Shown: positions 8,307 through 15,607 of the stretch, piece after piece | Numbering within the stretch: position 1 is the stretch's first letter | Layout: every line of letters begins with the position of its first letter | From: SXXK01 sp046074645 | GTDB lineage: Bacteria; Planctomycetota; Planctomycetia; Planctomycetales; Planctomycetaceae | Length of the DNA stretch: 25,530 nucleotides | NCBI GenBank assembly: GCA_046074645.1 | Contig: JBJTOP010000093.1 | Location: 1-25,530, forward strand | Direction: 5' to 3' | The notes under the pieces: model-generated | Database searches by the model: none | Seen by the model: only the letters and a program-made list of their open reading frames with translations | What the model was told of the DNA's origin: nothing | Program-made: the position numbers and the translations under genes

Positions 8307-9229
8307 CCCGCCGCCCCCACATTTCGCCCGACGACAGTCTTGAACTGCTGCTCGATACCATCTGCAACACGTTTGCCACGGTGATCTTCATATCGATGCT
8401 GGCATCGCTGCTGGCACAGAATTCGGCTCCTGAAGCGATGGATGTGAATCAGGTTGCGGCTGCGGCCGCGGCCATGTCAGAGCTGGAAGTGACAGCAGAG
8501 CAGCTGGCTGGTCGTCGCACCGCACTGCAGAAGGAACTTGCTCAGCAGTCCGAACTGCTGGGCCGTTTTGCCAGCAGTGAAGCGCTGCGGCTGGCGACGG
8601 ACGTACAGAATCTGCTGCAGGAGCACACTCAGATGCTTGCAGACAGCACAGCCACCGCTGAATCGCTTGTACAGACTGAACAACAGCAGCTGGAACAGGA
8701 ACAATCGCTCGCCCGTCTTCGCGAAGAGCTGCGTCAGCAGGAGCTGGATCATGCGGCCGCGGCCAGTCAGTTGAGAGAGCTGGAGACGCGAGAGGGGCGT
8801 GACGTTGTGATCCCGCGCGTTCACGAGACCGACAAATTTCCGCTGACTTATGCACTGGACAACGGCCGTCTGTATTCCGTGCACACGTTCTCTGGTCCTG
8901 GTGCAGATCTGATTGACGTCACGATCAACCGCACGGAGTGTCTGGTTGTTGAGCAGAACGGACGGACGGAGATCACGATGAAACCTGCGGCCGGTCTGGC
9001 AATCCGCAACAACGCGGATGCGCGTGAACAGGCTAAACAGCGATTTCGCTCGATCGGTGGCAGCTTCGTTGTTCGACTCTTCGTGGCCCGTGATTCGTTC
9101 TCGGAATTTCACGCGGTCAAAGAGGCGCTCAGGGAACTGCAGATTGAATACTCGCTGCAGATCACCACGGGCGAGGACGTCGAGCTGTTTCTGTCGGATA
9201 AGGTGCAGGATCGCACTTTTGTGCAGTGA
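8303..9229 (+). CDS. ExbD/TolR-like single-pass subunit with periplasmic coiled coil (second of a pair)
   Basis: A 308-aa protein translationally coupled to its neighbour. The N-terminus contains SLELLLDTICNTFATVIFIS (~12-31), a motif I associate with planctomycete ExbD-like proteins. The transmembrane helix runs ~15-37 and carries D18 at its start, the position of the proton-coupling Asp in ExbD/TolR. Residues ~50-165 are a Gln/Glu/Leu coiled coil. The C-terminal domain (~168-308) includes a strand-helix-strand unit, FVVRLFVARDSFSEFHAVKE then LRELQIEYSLQI, parallel to the one in the preceding gene. It has the same plan as its neighbour (TM with Asp, coiled coil, small alpha/beta domain) but little obvious sequence identity, so the two may form a heterodimer. 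It is the last gene of the operon; the convergent GH3 gene ends 32 bp away, with no hairpin terminator visible in between. Confidence 0.82.
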   Translation: MTRRPHISPDDSLELLLDTICNTFATVIFISMLASLLAQNSAPEAMDVNQVAAAAAAMSELEVTAEQLAGRRTALQKELAQQSELLGRFASSEALRLATDVQNLLQEHTQMLADSTATAESLVQTEQQQLEQEQSLARLREELRQQELDHAAAASQLRELETREGRDVVIPRVHETDKFPLTYALDNGRLYSVHTFSGPGADLIDVTINRTECLVVEQNGRTEITMKPAAGLAIRNNADAREQAKQRFRSIGGSFVVRLFVARDSFSEFHAVKEALRELQIEYSLQITTGEDVELFLSDKVQDRTFVQ

Positions 9230-9261
9230 CAGTGGTTTGTGGGGTGACAGCAGGCACAGTT

Positions 9262-10980
9262 TCAGCCGGGTGCTGGCAGGTCTGCGAGGCCGCAGTCGTT
9301 CAGGAACAGATTACTGAACGCGGGGTCCGGGAGCAGGAAGGGGTGTTTGTATTGTTCGGGGCTGCCGCCGGAGCGTTGCAGTCGGGACTGTTGCAGGTGT
9401 TGCCATGCGGTGTCGGGCAGCAGGTTTGGGCGGATGGCACTGAGTCTGCCGGAGCTGCGTTTTTCGCGGTATTCTTCGTTCAGGCTGCTGAGGAATCGAT
9501 CGGCGCCAGCGGTGAAAGAGCTGATGATTTCCGGACGAGTATCCGGGGGCAGCTGCAGGTGCAGCACGTAGCCCGGTGGCTGTCCCCAGATCGGTGTGAG
9601 GGTGAACAGTCGCAGCGGCAGCGTGCCATCGGCGGCCTGTCGGACCGCACGGACGACCTGAGATTCGGAAATTTTTTCGCCGGTGATGCTGGAGATGTGC
9701 GCACCTTTATGCAGGAACTCAAGCAGCGGTGTAGCGCCGTGGAAGCCGGTGCAGCGGACGACATCGCGGATGTGGTAGCGGCACAAACCGGAGCTGGTGG
9801 TGAGCAGAATGTAGTACTCGCCGCCGACTTCCAGTTCGTGAGCTTCCAGGACCACGGGGTTGGGTGAACTTTCTTCGCGAACCGGCAGGAACTCGAAGAA
9901 ATGCGTTTGAATTTCGAGGATGCCGGTGGATTGCCCGGGTTCGAGTGGCAGGGTCATGCGCCCTTCACTGGCGTGCAGTCCGTGGTCCCAGACGGGAATA
10001 TCTTCGCAGATCTGTTTGAGGTCCTGGCGAAAGGCGGCGGCGCTGCCTCCGGTCCAGACACCAAGCACCTGCAGACAGGGCCAGATTTCGCGGGGAGTCA
10101 GTTTACCGCGGCGTTTGAGGATATCGGCAAGCTGAGCCGCGCGAGCGGGCTTTGGTCCCAGTTTTCGGCGGAGGCTGTCAGCGGTGGAGCAGTCAGCGGG
10201 AATCTGACTGCGAAGTCCGTCCCGCAGGTCGCGGATGAGCGATTCCGGGGCCGTATCGATTTCCTGGAAGAGCTGCATGAGTGTGGCTGGATTCGCCGTC
10301 ATGAATACGCCGACGTAAGGGTCTGCGAGTGCCAGCATGAGCGTGAAGCGGCGTTTCAGCGGCTGCTGATCAACTTCGGCGACATCGGCAGAGACGGTGT
10401 ACAGAGACCGCACGACGGCGTTCTGCATGGACGCCACCAGGCCGCTGATGTTGCCACAGGGAGTGCCTCCGGAGGTGAACGAGCGACGATGGCTGCTGGA
10501 GATCTGCACGATATTCAGGTCAGGCAGCTGCGGAAAGTGCTTGTAGACACCAACACCCCACTGCTGCCAGCCTCTGCGATAGTCGTGCAGAAAACGGCTG
10601 GTGACAGGAATTCTTTTGCTGGAATGAGTGGTGCCGCTGGTGAGTGCGAACATCAGCAGGCGGTTTTGTGGTCCGAGCAGGGCGGAGTGATCACCGGCGG
10701 CCACGCGGTCGATCCATGGCCGGAAGAGTTCGTAATCTGCGACGGGAATGCGGCTGCGAAATTCGGACAGCGACATCTGAGGATGCAGCTGGTGGTGACG
10801 CGAAAAACCGGTGTCGGCGTTGAGTTGAAGCAGGTCGTTGAGAACGGCACGCTGGATTTCGCGGCAGTTGGAGTGGGCCGAGTCGAGAAACCGGGTGCGT
10901 GCCGCGGTGAGTCGTCGGCGCAGCGGCTTTCCCAGCAGCGTGCGGAGCTTGTAGACGGCGGGAATGGATGGCGATTGCAT
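9262..10980 (-). CDS. GH3-family acyl-acid amido synthetase (auxin-responsive GH3-like)
   Basis: A 572-aa member of the acyl-adenylate/thioester-forming superfamily. GH3 enzymes adenylate a carboxylic acid and transfer the acyl group to an amino acid amine. Visible motifs: the ATP-binding motif LTSGTTHSSKRIPVT (113-127); WTGGSAAAFRQDL (309-321); LHASEG (335-340); the YxLxLTTxxGLxRYxxxDVV block, here YYILLTTSSGLCRYHIRDVV (389-408); and GEKISES (434-440). Length matches the ~550-600 aa usual for the family. The open frame extends to 11217, but that part overlaps the upstream gene and is Pro/Leu repeat translated out of frame, so I start at the ATG at 10980 (MQSPSIPAVYKLR). It lies 7 bp after the gamma-glutamyltranspeptidase stop, hence one transcript. 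Acyl substrate and acceptor amino acid cannot be read from sequence. Cytoplasmic; no signal peptide. Confidence 0.9.
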   Translation of the reverse strand: MQSPSIPAVYKLRTLLGKPLRRRLTAARTRFLDSAHSNCREIQRAVLNDLLQLNADTGFSRHHQLHPQMSLSEFRSRIPVADYELFRPWIDRVAAGDHSALLGPQNRLLMFALTSGTTHSSKRIPVTSRFLHDYRRGWQQWGVGVYKHFPQLPDLNIVQISSSHRRSFTSGGTPCGNISGLVASMQNAVVRSLYTVSADVAEVDQQPLKRRFTLMLALADPYVGVFMTANPATLMQLFQEIDTAPESLIRDLRDGLRSQIPADCSTADSLRRKLGPKPARAAQLADILKRRGKLTPREIWPCLQVLGVWTGGSAAAFRQDLKQICEDIPVWDHGLHASEGRMTLPLEPGQSTGILEIQTHFFEFLPVREESSPNPVVLEAHELEVGGEYYILLTTSSGLCRYHIRDVVRCTGFHGATPLLEFLHKGAHISSITGEKISESQVVRAVRQAADGTLPLRLFTLTPIWGQPPGYVLHLQLPPDTRPEIISSFTAGADRFLSSLNEEYREKRSSGRLSAIRPNLLPDTAWQHLQQSRLQRSGGSPEQYKHPFLLPDPAFSNLFLNDCGLADLPAPG

Positions 10981-10987
10981 GGCGTGA

Positions 10988-12775
10988 TCAGTGTCCGTCG
11001 GGACGTCCGAATTTGCGAGGATCGGATCCACCAAGCAGTCCGGCAGTGGCAGTGGCAGTGGGGGCGGCGGCGGCCTGAGTGGCAGCGAGTCCTCCGCTGA
11101 GTCGCAGCTGATGACCTTTTTTCGCCAGGTCGGCAGCCGCGGTTTCATGCAATGCTTTTTCCAGCAGGAGTTCGTTGGGTGACCACTGATGGTGAAAACG
11201 TGGAGCGGCAACGGCATCAGCGGGTGACATGCGGAAGAGCATTTGATTCAGCAGATTCTGCAGGGTGGCGGTGATGATTCGTGGTCCGCCCGAGGCTCCG
11301 GCGGATATCACGGCTCGGCCGTTCTCCACGACGATAGTTGGTGTCATGCTGCTGAGTGGACGCTTGCCGGGCTCGATCGCATTGCTGGCGCTTTGCAGCA
11401 GTCCGAACGCATTTGGTTTACCGGGCTGGGCTGCGAAGTCATCGATCTGGTTGTTCAGCAGAATGCCGTAGCGGGGTTCGACGACAAAGCTGCCGAAGGC
11501 CAGATTAATAGTCTCTGTGCAGGCCACAGCATTCCCGTCCGCATCGATCACCGAGAAGTGGCTGGTGCCGGCGTCATCGTTCAGAAAGAAGCGGCCATAG
11601 CTGGCGGGTTCGAGGACGCTGTCGGGTTTGATCTGCGATGCAATCCGGGCCGCGTAGCGGTCGCTGAGCATTCGCGAGATCGGGACTTTGACGAAGTCGA
11701 TGTCGCCGAGGAATTCAGCGCGGTCTGCGAAGGCGTGTTTGAGGACTTCGGAGACAACGTGAACATAGCGGGGCGAGTTATGCTGGAGACTTTCGAGGCT
11801 GTTGCCGGACAGTTTTTCCCAGTGTTCCAGTGCCTGCAGTGACTGCAGGAGTGCGACACCGCCACTGGATGGCGGTGGCATGGTGAGGACTGTGCGATCG
11901 CGGAAGGTTCCTTTGAGCGGTTCGCGGACGGAGGGTCTGTATCCCGCGAGGTCGGCCACATCCAGTACACCGTGTTCAGCCTTTACCGTCTCGGCAATGG
12001 CGGCCGCTGCCGGACCCTCGTAGAAGGCTGCCGGGCCATGTTCAGCGATGGCCTTGAGAATTCTGCCTTGTGGTGAATGAAAGCGATCGCCGGGCTGCCA
12101 TGGTCGACCTTTATTGAGATACAGTTCGATCAGGGCGGAGAACCGCTGTTCGTATCCTGGGATACGGCGGAGTTTTTCAAGGGCCTGCGTCTGCACCTCG
12201 ATGTCATGAGCATCGATCGGGACTCCATGTTCACAAAGTTCAATGGCGGGCTGCAGGAGTTCAGCGAGTGGCAGGCTGCCGTAGCGCTGAGCGGCCAGAC
12301 ACAGTCCGGCCACGGTTCCCGGGATACCGCAGGCCAGACCTCCGCGAACGCTGAGGGCTTCCGCGGGGGGCGGCTGAATACTGGATTGATACAGTTCGGG
12401 TGTACAACGAGCCGGAGCGCGTTCGCGGTAGTCGAGAGCGACTGCGGTCTGATCGGTGGCCCGCCAGATCACCATGAATCCTCCGCCTCCGATACCGCAG
12501 GAGGCGGGGCGGGTGACGGAAAGGGCGAAGGACGTTGCCACGGCCGCGTCCACGACGTTGCCTCCGCGTTTGAGTATTCGAGCACCGGCAGCACTGGCGG
12601 CCGGATGGTCCGCGGCCACGACACCGCGAGCGAACGCGGGACGACCGGAGTCGTCGGAGGCTGTCAGGGCATGGACCGGAACGCAGGCGATCAGGAAACA
12701 GACGAAACCGCACAGCCGTGATGGAGTTGCGCGGCGAGTACAGGCAGCTTTGGTTTCGGGATTCTGTCTGGTCAT
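10988..12775 (-). CDS. ggt: Gamma-glutamyltranspeptidase (GGT), secreted
   Basis: A 595-aa Ntn-hydrolase precursor. It cleaves gamma-glutamyl bonds, for example of glutathione, and hydrolyses or transfers the glutamyl group. The self-processing site and nucleophile are T404 in GTSHFSVIDADGNAVACTET, which fits the GGT signature ending in NLAFG. Other family blocks seen are GGNVVDAAVATSFALSV (71-87), GIGGGGFMV, the SSGGV block, and PLSSMTPTIV. I start at ATG 12775: it gives basic residues followed by CGFVCFLIACVPVHAL (signal peptide, ~residues 20-37), and GGTGA lies just upstream. The frame runs on to 13021, but that part overlaps the divergent gene and carries no signal-like N-terminus. The C-terminus has a short Ala/Thr/Pro dipeptide-like stretch (AAAAPTATATAG) from a simple GC repeat. 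First gene of a two-gene unit with GH3. Confidence 0.92.
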   Translation of the reverse strand: MTRQNPETKAACTRRATPSRLCGFVCFLIACVPVHALTASDDSGRPAFARGVVAADHPAASAAGARILKRGGNVVDAAVATSFALSVTRPASCGIGGGGFMVIWRATDQTAVALDYRERAPARCTPELYQSSIQPPPAEALSVRGGLACGIPGTVAGLCLAAQRYGSLPLAELLQPAIELCEHGVPIDAHDIEVQTQALEKLRRIPGYEQRFSALIELYLNKGRPWQPGDRFHSPQGRILKAIAEHGPAAFYEGPAAAAIAETVKAEHGVLDVADLAGYRPSVREPLKGTFRDRTVLTMPPPSSGGVALLQSLQALEHWEKLSGNSLESLQHNSPRYVHVVSEVLKHAFADRAEFLGDIDFVKVPISRMLSDRYAARIASQIKPDSVLEPASYGRFFLNDDAGTSHFSVIDADGNAVACTETINLAFGSFVVEPRYGILLNNQIDDFAAQPGKPNAFGLLQSASNAIEPGKRPLSSMTPTIVVENGRAVISAGASGGPRIITATLQNLLNQMLFRMSPADAVAAPRFHHQWSPNELLLEKALHETAAADLAKKGHQLRLSGGLAATQAAAAPTATATAGLLGGSDPRKFGRPDGH

Positions 12776-13010
12776 GAATGTCACCGCAGCCTGAAAGAAA
12801 GTGTCTGGCGGGATTCCAGCATACGTCGCACGGTCGCCATCGCCCTGGAGAAAATGCGGATTCCAGGTGAAAAGTACGGTTTCCGGCAAGTTGCAGGGAT
12901 GGCGACGACCTGCGGACAGTAACGTTTTCACGACAGAGCAGCTAGAATGATGTGCGGTTGTGCGTATGTCAAATTTGCAGATTCTTTCGATCAAAACAAC
13001 AGCAGAGGTT
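12776..13010. promoter_or_regulatory. Divergent intergenic region between ggt and the hydrolase gene
   Basis: A 235-bp region that must drive both the leftward ggt-GH3 unit and the rightward hydrolase–two-component unit. For the rightward side, TAGAAT at 12943-12948 is one mismatch from the sigma-70 -10 consensus, with only a poor -35 (around TAACGT). I see no clear operator, riboswitch or tRNA. Both open frames extend into this region from each side, but neither extension looks like protein. Confidence 0.4.
12943..12948 (+). promoter_or_regulatory. Possible -10 element for the hydrolase operon
   Basis: TAGAAT, five of six matches to TATAAT, ~60 bp before the proposed ATG. No good -35 lies at 16-18 bp, so this is a weak call. 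Confidence 0.25.
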
Positions 13011-13772
13011 ATGCAGAGCATGGCAACAATGTGGCGATGGTTTTTCTGTTGTCTGACGGCAGTCAGTCCGGCATTCGCCGATGAACCTGCGGCTCAGCCT
13101 TCCGCGGAGCTGTACCAGGCGAAGGTGTTCAAATCCCCGCAGCCGGAATCACAGGAGCTGAAGTATCGGCTCATGATTCCGGACGGCTACGACGCCGCCG
13201 CGGATACTCGTTTTCCACTCGTGCTGTTTCTGCACGGCGCGGGTGAGCGGGGAGCGGACAATCGACGGCAGCTCATCCACGGAGCGGCTCAGTTTTCAAA
13301 ACCTGAACGTCGCAGGAAATACGCCTGCTTTGTTGCTGCACCGCAGTGTCCGTCCGGCCGATGGTGGAGTGATTCGCTGGAACCGGTGATGGAGCTTGTA
13401 AAGCAGCTCCAGACTGAATACCGGATCGACTCCGGTCGCATCTACGTCACCGGACTCTCGATGGGTGGCTTCGGCACATTCGAACTCACAACGCGCTACC
13501 CCGACGTCTTTGCCGCAGCGGCTCCCATCTGCGGCGGCGGTGATCCAACAAAGGCCAAAACGATTGCCACGCTTCCACTGTGGGTCTTCCACGGCGATGC
13601 AGACCGCGTGGTGCCCGTTGGTTTTTCACGCTCGATGATCAAGGCGATCGAAGAAGCCGGCGGTAAGCCGAAATACACTGAATACCCCGGTGTCGGTCAT
13701 GACTGCTGGACAGCCACTTACTCTGACCCTGAATTCCACGACTGGCTGTTTGCTCAGAAGAAAACTCAGTAA
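13011..13772 (+). CDS. Secreted alpha/beta hydrolase (esterase/phospholipase-carboxylesterase or PHB-depolymerase-like)
   Basis: A 253-aa protein. Start taken at ATG 13011; ATG 13020 is equally possible and GTG 12960 less likely, because the signal peptide (MWRWFFCCLTAVSPAFA, cleavage likely before DEP) should be near the N-terminus. AGAGG lies at 13004-13008. The fold shows the oxyanion-hole motif FLHGAGERG (73-81), the nucleophile elbow GLSMGG with S150, the acid in HGDADRVVP (D196/D198, family position D198), and H230 in GVGHDCW. The catalytic triad is therefore complete. This arrangement, with GRIYVTGLSMGG and a short lid, is typical of the many planctomycete secreted esterases annotated as prolyl oligopeptidase-like or phospholipase/carboxylesterase; the substrate is unknown. 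The histidine kinase gene follows after 25 bp, so the hydrolase is probably co-transcribed with the two-component pair. Confidence 0.87.
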   Translation: MQSMATMWRWFFCCLTAVSPAFADEPAAQPSAELYQAKVFKSPQPESQELKYRLMIPDGYDAAADTRFPLVLFLHGAGERGADNRRQLIHGAAQFSKPERRRKYACFVAAPQCPSGRWWSDSLEPVMELVKQLQTEYRIDSGRIYVTGLSMGGFGTFELTTRYPDVFAAAAPICGGGDPTKAKTIATLPLWVFHGDADRVVPVGFSRSMIKAIEEAGGKPKYTEYPGVGHDCWTATYSDPEFHDWLFAQKKTQ

Positions 13773-13784
13773 CGCCGCCGTCAC

Positions 13785-13789
13785 AGGAG
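13785..13789 (+). promoter_or_regulatory. Shine-Dalgarno sequence fixing the histidine kinase start
   Basis: AGGAG ends 8 nt before the ATG at 13798. It decides against the longer reading from 13690, which would overlap the hydrolase gene. Confidence 0.7.
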
Positions 13790-13797
13790 CCTCCGAC

Positions 13798-14778
13798 ATG
13801 GCTGACTTTCGCCGTTCCCGCCGCCATCTGGGTCTGCCCATCTGGAGCAGTGTGCTGTTGATGACAGTCAACATCGCACTGATGGCGGTGCTGATTGTGC
13901 AGCTGGCCAGACAAAGTTCGTGGGGCAGTCTGGTACTGGGGTCTTCCGCACTGGCCATCAGCCTCTTCGGAATCTCGTTTTATTCCTTCCTGACCATCAA
14001 GGAAATCCAACTCAATCGGCGGCAGTCAAACTTTGTCGACAGCGTCACGCATGAGCTGAAGACCCCCATTGCGGCTCTGCGACTGTACCTCGACACGCTG
14101 CTGCTGCGGGAACCCGAGGCTGCTGATCGACGGGAATTCTATGAAACGATGAACACCGAACTCCTGCGGCTCGATCGACTCATCAATCAGCTCCTGGAAG
14201 TTGCCCGTCTGAATGCGATCGGGCAGCAGTCAGATCCCGAGACCGTGCCGCTGGAACAGCTCCTGCGAAGCTGTGCCCGCGCCGCCTGTTTACAGCACAA
14301 GCTGGAAGTCTCCGAAGTGTTTCGCTTTGACATCATGCCGCTGGCGCTCACATCCCGCCGGATGCTCCTCGAAATGATCTTCGGCAATCTGATGGACAAC
14401 GCTGTCAAGTACGGCGGCCAGCCGCCAAAAGTGGAAGTGACGGCCGTTCCACTGGGGCTCAGCCGAGTTTCCATTCGGATTCGTGACAATGGCACGGGAG
14501 TTGCCCCGGAACATCGCCGTCGGATTTTTCAGATGTTTGTGCGCGGAAATGACGAACTGCAGCGAACTCGCACAGGAACAGGTCTCGGGCTGTACATCGT
14601 TCGCACACTCGTGAATCTGCTGCAGGGACGCATCAGTGTGACCGGTGCAGCCGACGGCGGCAGCATCTTCGAAGTTATTCTGCCGGGACGCCAGCCGGTC
14701 ACATCCCAGCCCGATACCGATGAATCCCCCAGCCGAGTCTCGCGGCTTGCCCTGTCAGCTCAGGAAAAATCCACATGA
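13798..14778 (+). CDS. Sensor histidine kinase with two TM helices and almost no extracytoplasmic domain
   Basis: A 326-aa protein. Two hydrophobic helices (~15-37 and ~44-66) are joined by only ~6 residues (RQSSWG), so there is no room for a periplasmic sensor domain. They are followed by a HisKA dimerisation domain with the phospho-acceptor H85 in FVDSVTHELKTPIAALRLYL, and an HATPase_c domain with N box FGNLMDNAVKY (N201), G1 box RDNGTGV (229-235), F box (FQMFVRG) and G2 box GTGLGLYIV. All catalytic motifs are present. Such short-loop kinases usually sense the membrane or a membrane protein partner (family knowledge). Its stop overlaps the response regulator start (ATGA), and the esterase gene is just upstream. 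The C-terminal ~30 residues are a Ser/Pro-rich tail without a domain. Confidence 0.93.
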   Translation: MADFRRSRRHLGLPIWSSVLLMTVNIALMAVLIVQLARQSSWGSLVLGSSALAISLFGISFYSFLTIKEIQLNRRQSNFVDSVTHELKTPIAALRLYLDTLLLREPEAADRREFYETMNTELLRLDRLINQLLEVARLNAIGQQSDPETVPLEQLLRSCARAACLQHKLEVSEVFRFDIMPLALTSRRMLLEMIFGNLMDNAVKYGGQPPKVEVTAVPLGLSRVSIRIRDNGTGVAPEHRRRIFQMFVRGNDELQRTRTGTGLGLYIVRTLVNLLQGRISVTGAADGGSIFEVILPGRQPVTSQPDTDESPSRVSRLALSAQEKST

Positions 14779-15506
14779 GAATCCTTGTTGTTGAAGATGA
14801 AGACGCCATCGCAAGGGGACTGAGATTTAACTTCGAGCGAGAGGGCTATCAGGTTGATATTGCCGGTGACGGCCCAACAGCACTGGAACTCTACGAATCC
14901 GCACAACCACCTGTCGATCTGGTCGTGCTGGATCTGATGCTGCCGCAGATGAGCGGCTATGAGATCTGCCGATCGCTCAGACGACTCGATCTCGATATTC
15001 CCGTCCTCGCACTCACAGCCCGCACACTTTCCGAAGATAAAATTCAGGCGTTCGACAGCGGCGTTGACCAGTACGTCACCAAACCGTTCTCACTCCCCGA
15101 ACTGCTCAGTCGCGTCCGCAATCTGCTCGATAAACGTCGCCGCCATCTCGACCGAGCCACCGTCAGACCAACCGAGGATGTGGTGCGTTTCAGTGATGTT
15201 GCAGTTGATTTTGGTCGCTTCGAACTGCGGCATCGCGACGAAGTTCATGCCCTCACTACCCGCGAACAGGAACTGCTCCGCTACTTCCTTGAGCATGACG
15301 GCGTTGTGCTTTCCCGAGCCAGACTCCAGTCCGAAGTCTGGAAGGACTCACCCGAAATCTCCAGCCGCTCCATTGATAACTTCGTGATGCGACTGCGGCG
15401 GATGATCGAAGACGACCCCACCACTCCCAGACATCTGCTCTCCATCCGCGGCACCGGCTATCGATTTGTTCGTGAACCCGCCGAAGAAAAAAGCTCCGGC
15501 GATTGA
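14775..15506 (+). CDS. OmpR/PhoB-family response regulator
   Basis: A 243-aa two-domain regulator, the partner of the kinase upstream (4-bp overlap). The receiver domain (1-~120) has the acidic pocket E7/D8, phospho-acceptor D53 in VVLDLMLPQMSG, T81 in LALTAR and K103 in YVTKPFS, all conserved. The C-terminal winged-helix DNA-binding domain (~140-236) shows FELRHRDEVHALTTREQELLRYF, the recognition-helix region SSRSIDNFVMRLRRMIE, and the terminal hairpin IRGTGYRF that is diagnostic of the OmpR/PhoB group. Target genes are unknown; the adjacent esterase and the large secreted protein are natural candidates, but I could not identify a direct-repeat operator by eye. Confidence 0.95.
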   Translation: MRILVVEDEDAIARGLRFNFEREGYQVDIAGDGPTALELYESAQPPVDLVVLDLMLPQMSGYEICRSLRRLDLDIPVLALTARTLSEDKIQAFDSGVDQYVTKPFSLPELLSRVRNLLDKRRRHLDRATVRPTEDVVRFSDVAVDFGRFELRHRDEVHALTTREQELLRYFLEHDGVVLSRARLQSEVWKDSPEISSRSIDNFVMRLRRMIEDDPTTPRHLLSIRGTGYRFVREPAEEKSSGD

Positions 15507-15593
15507 ACAACCATCCGCTGCTGAATAAAAGAGTTGCTCCTGATGATCTGCGGGTGATTCCCGAATCCGTGGGCTGCTGGTCTTATGTTTTCA

Positions 15594-15600
15594 AGGAAGA
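15594..15600 (+). promoter_or_regulatory. Shine-Dalgarno-like sequence supporting the start at 15608
   Basis: AAGGAAG ends 7 nt before ATG 15608. It supports that start over the TTG at 15503, which overlaps the response regulator stop and would put 35 residues before the signal peptide. Confidence 0.55.
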
Positions 15601-15607
15601 CGTCTTC

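Noticed and set aside
5318..9229. Zorya-type (ZorA/ZorB) defence system
   Set aside because: The channel subunit lacks the long C-terminal tail of ZorA, the ExbD-like proteins show no OmpA-type peptidoglycan-binding domain, and no ZorC/ZorD/ZorE-like gene is visible in the window.
9230..9261. Terminator between the convergent motor operon and GH3
   Set aside because: Only 32 bp and no stem-loop followed by a T-run on either strand.
9901..11100. 399-aa plus-strand open frame opposite GH3 and the ggt end
   Set aside because: The GH3 and GGT motifs are clear on the minus strand. This translation is Gly/Glu/Val shadow with no motif.
10981..11217. N-terminal extension of GH3 containing a PPPPPLPLPLP tract
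   Set aside because: It is the ggt coding sequence (AAAAPTATATAG repeat) read in another frame; GH3 homology begins near the ATG at 10980.
12776..13021. 82-residue N-terminal extension of GGT
   Set aside because: It overlaps the divergent hydrolase start and would bury the signal peptide.
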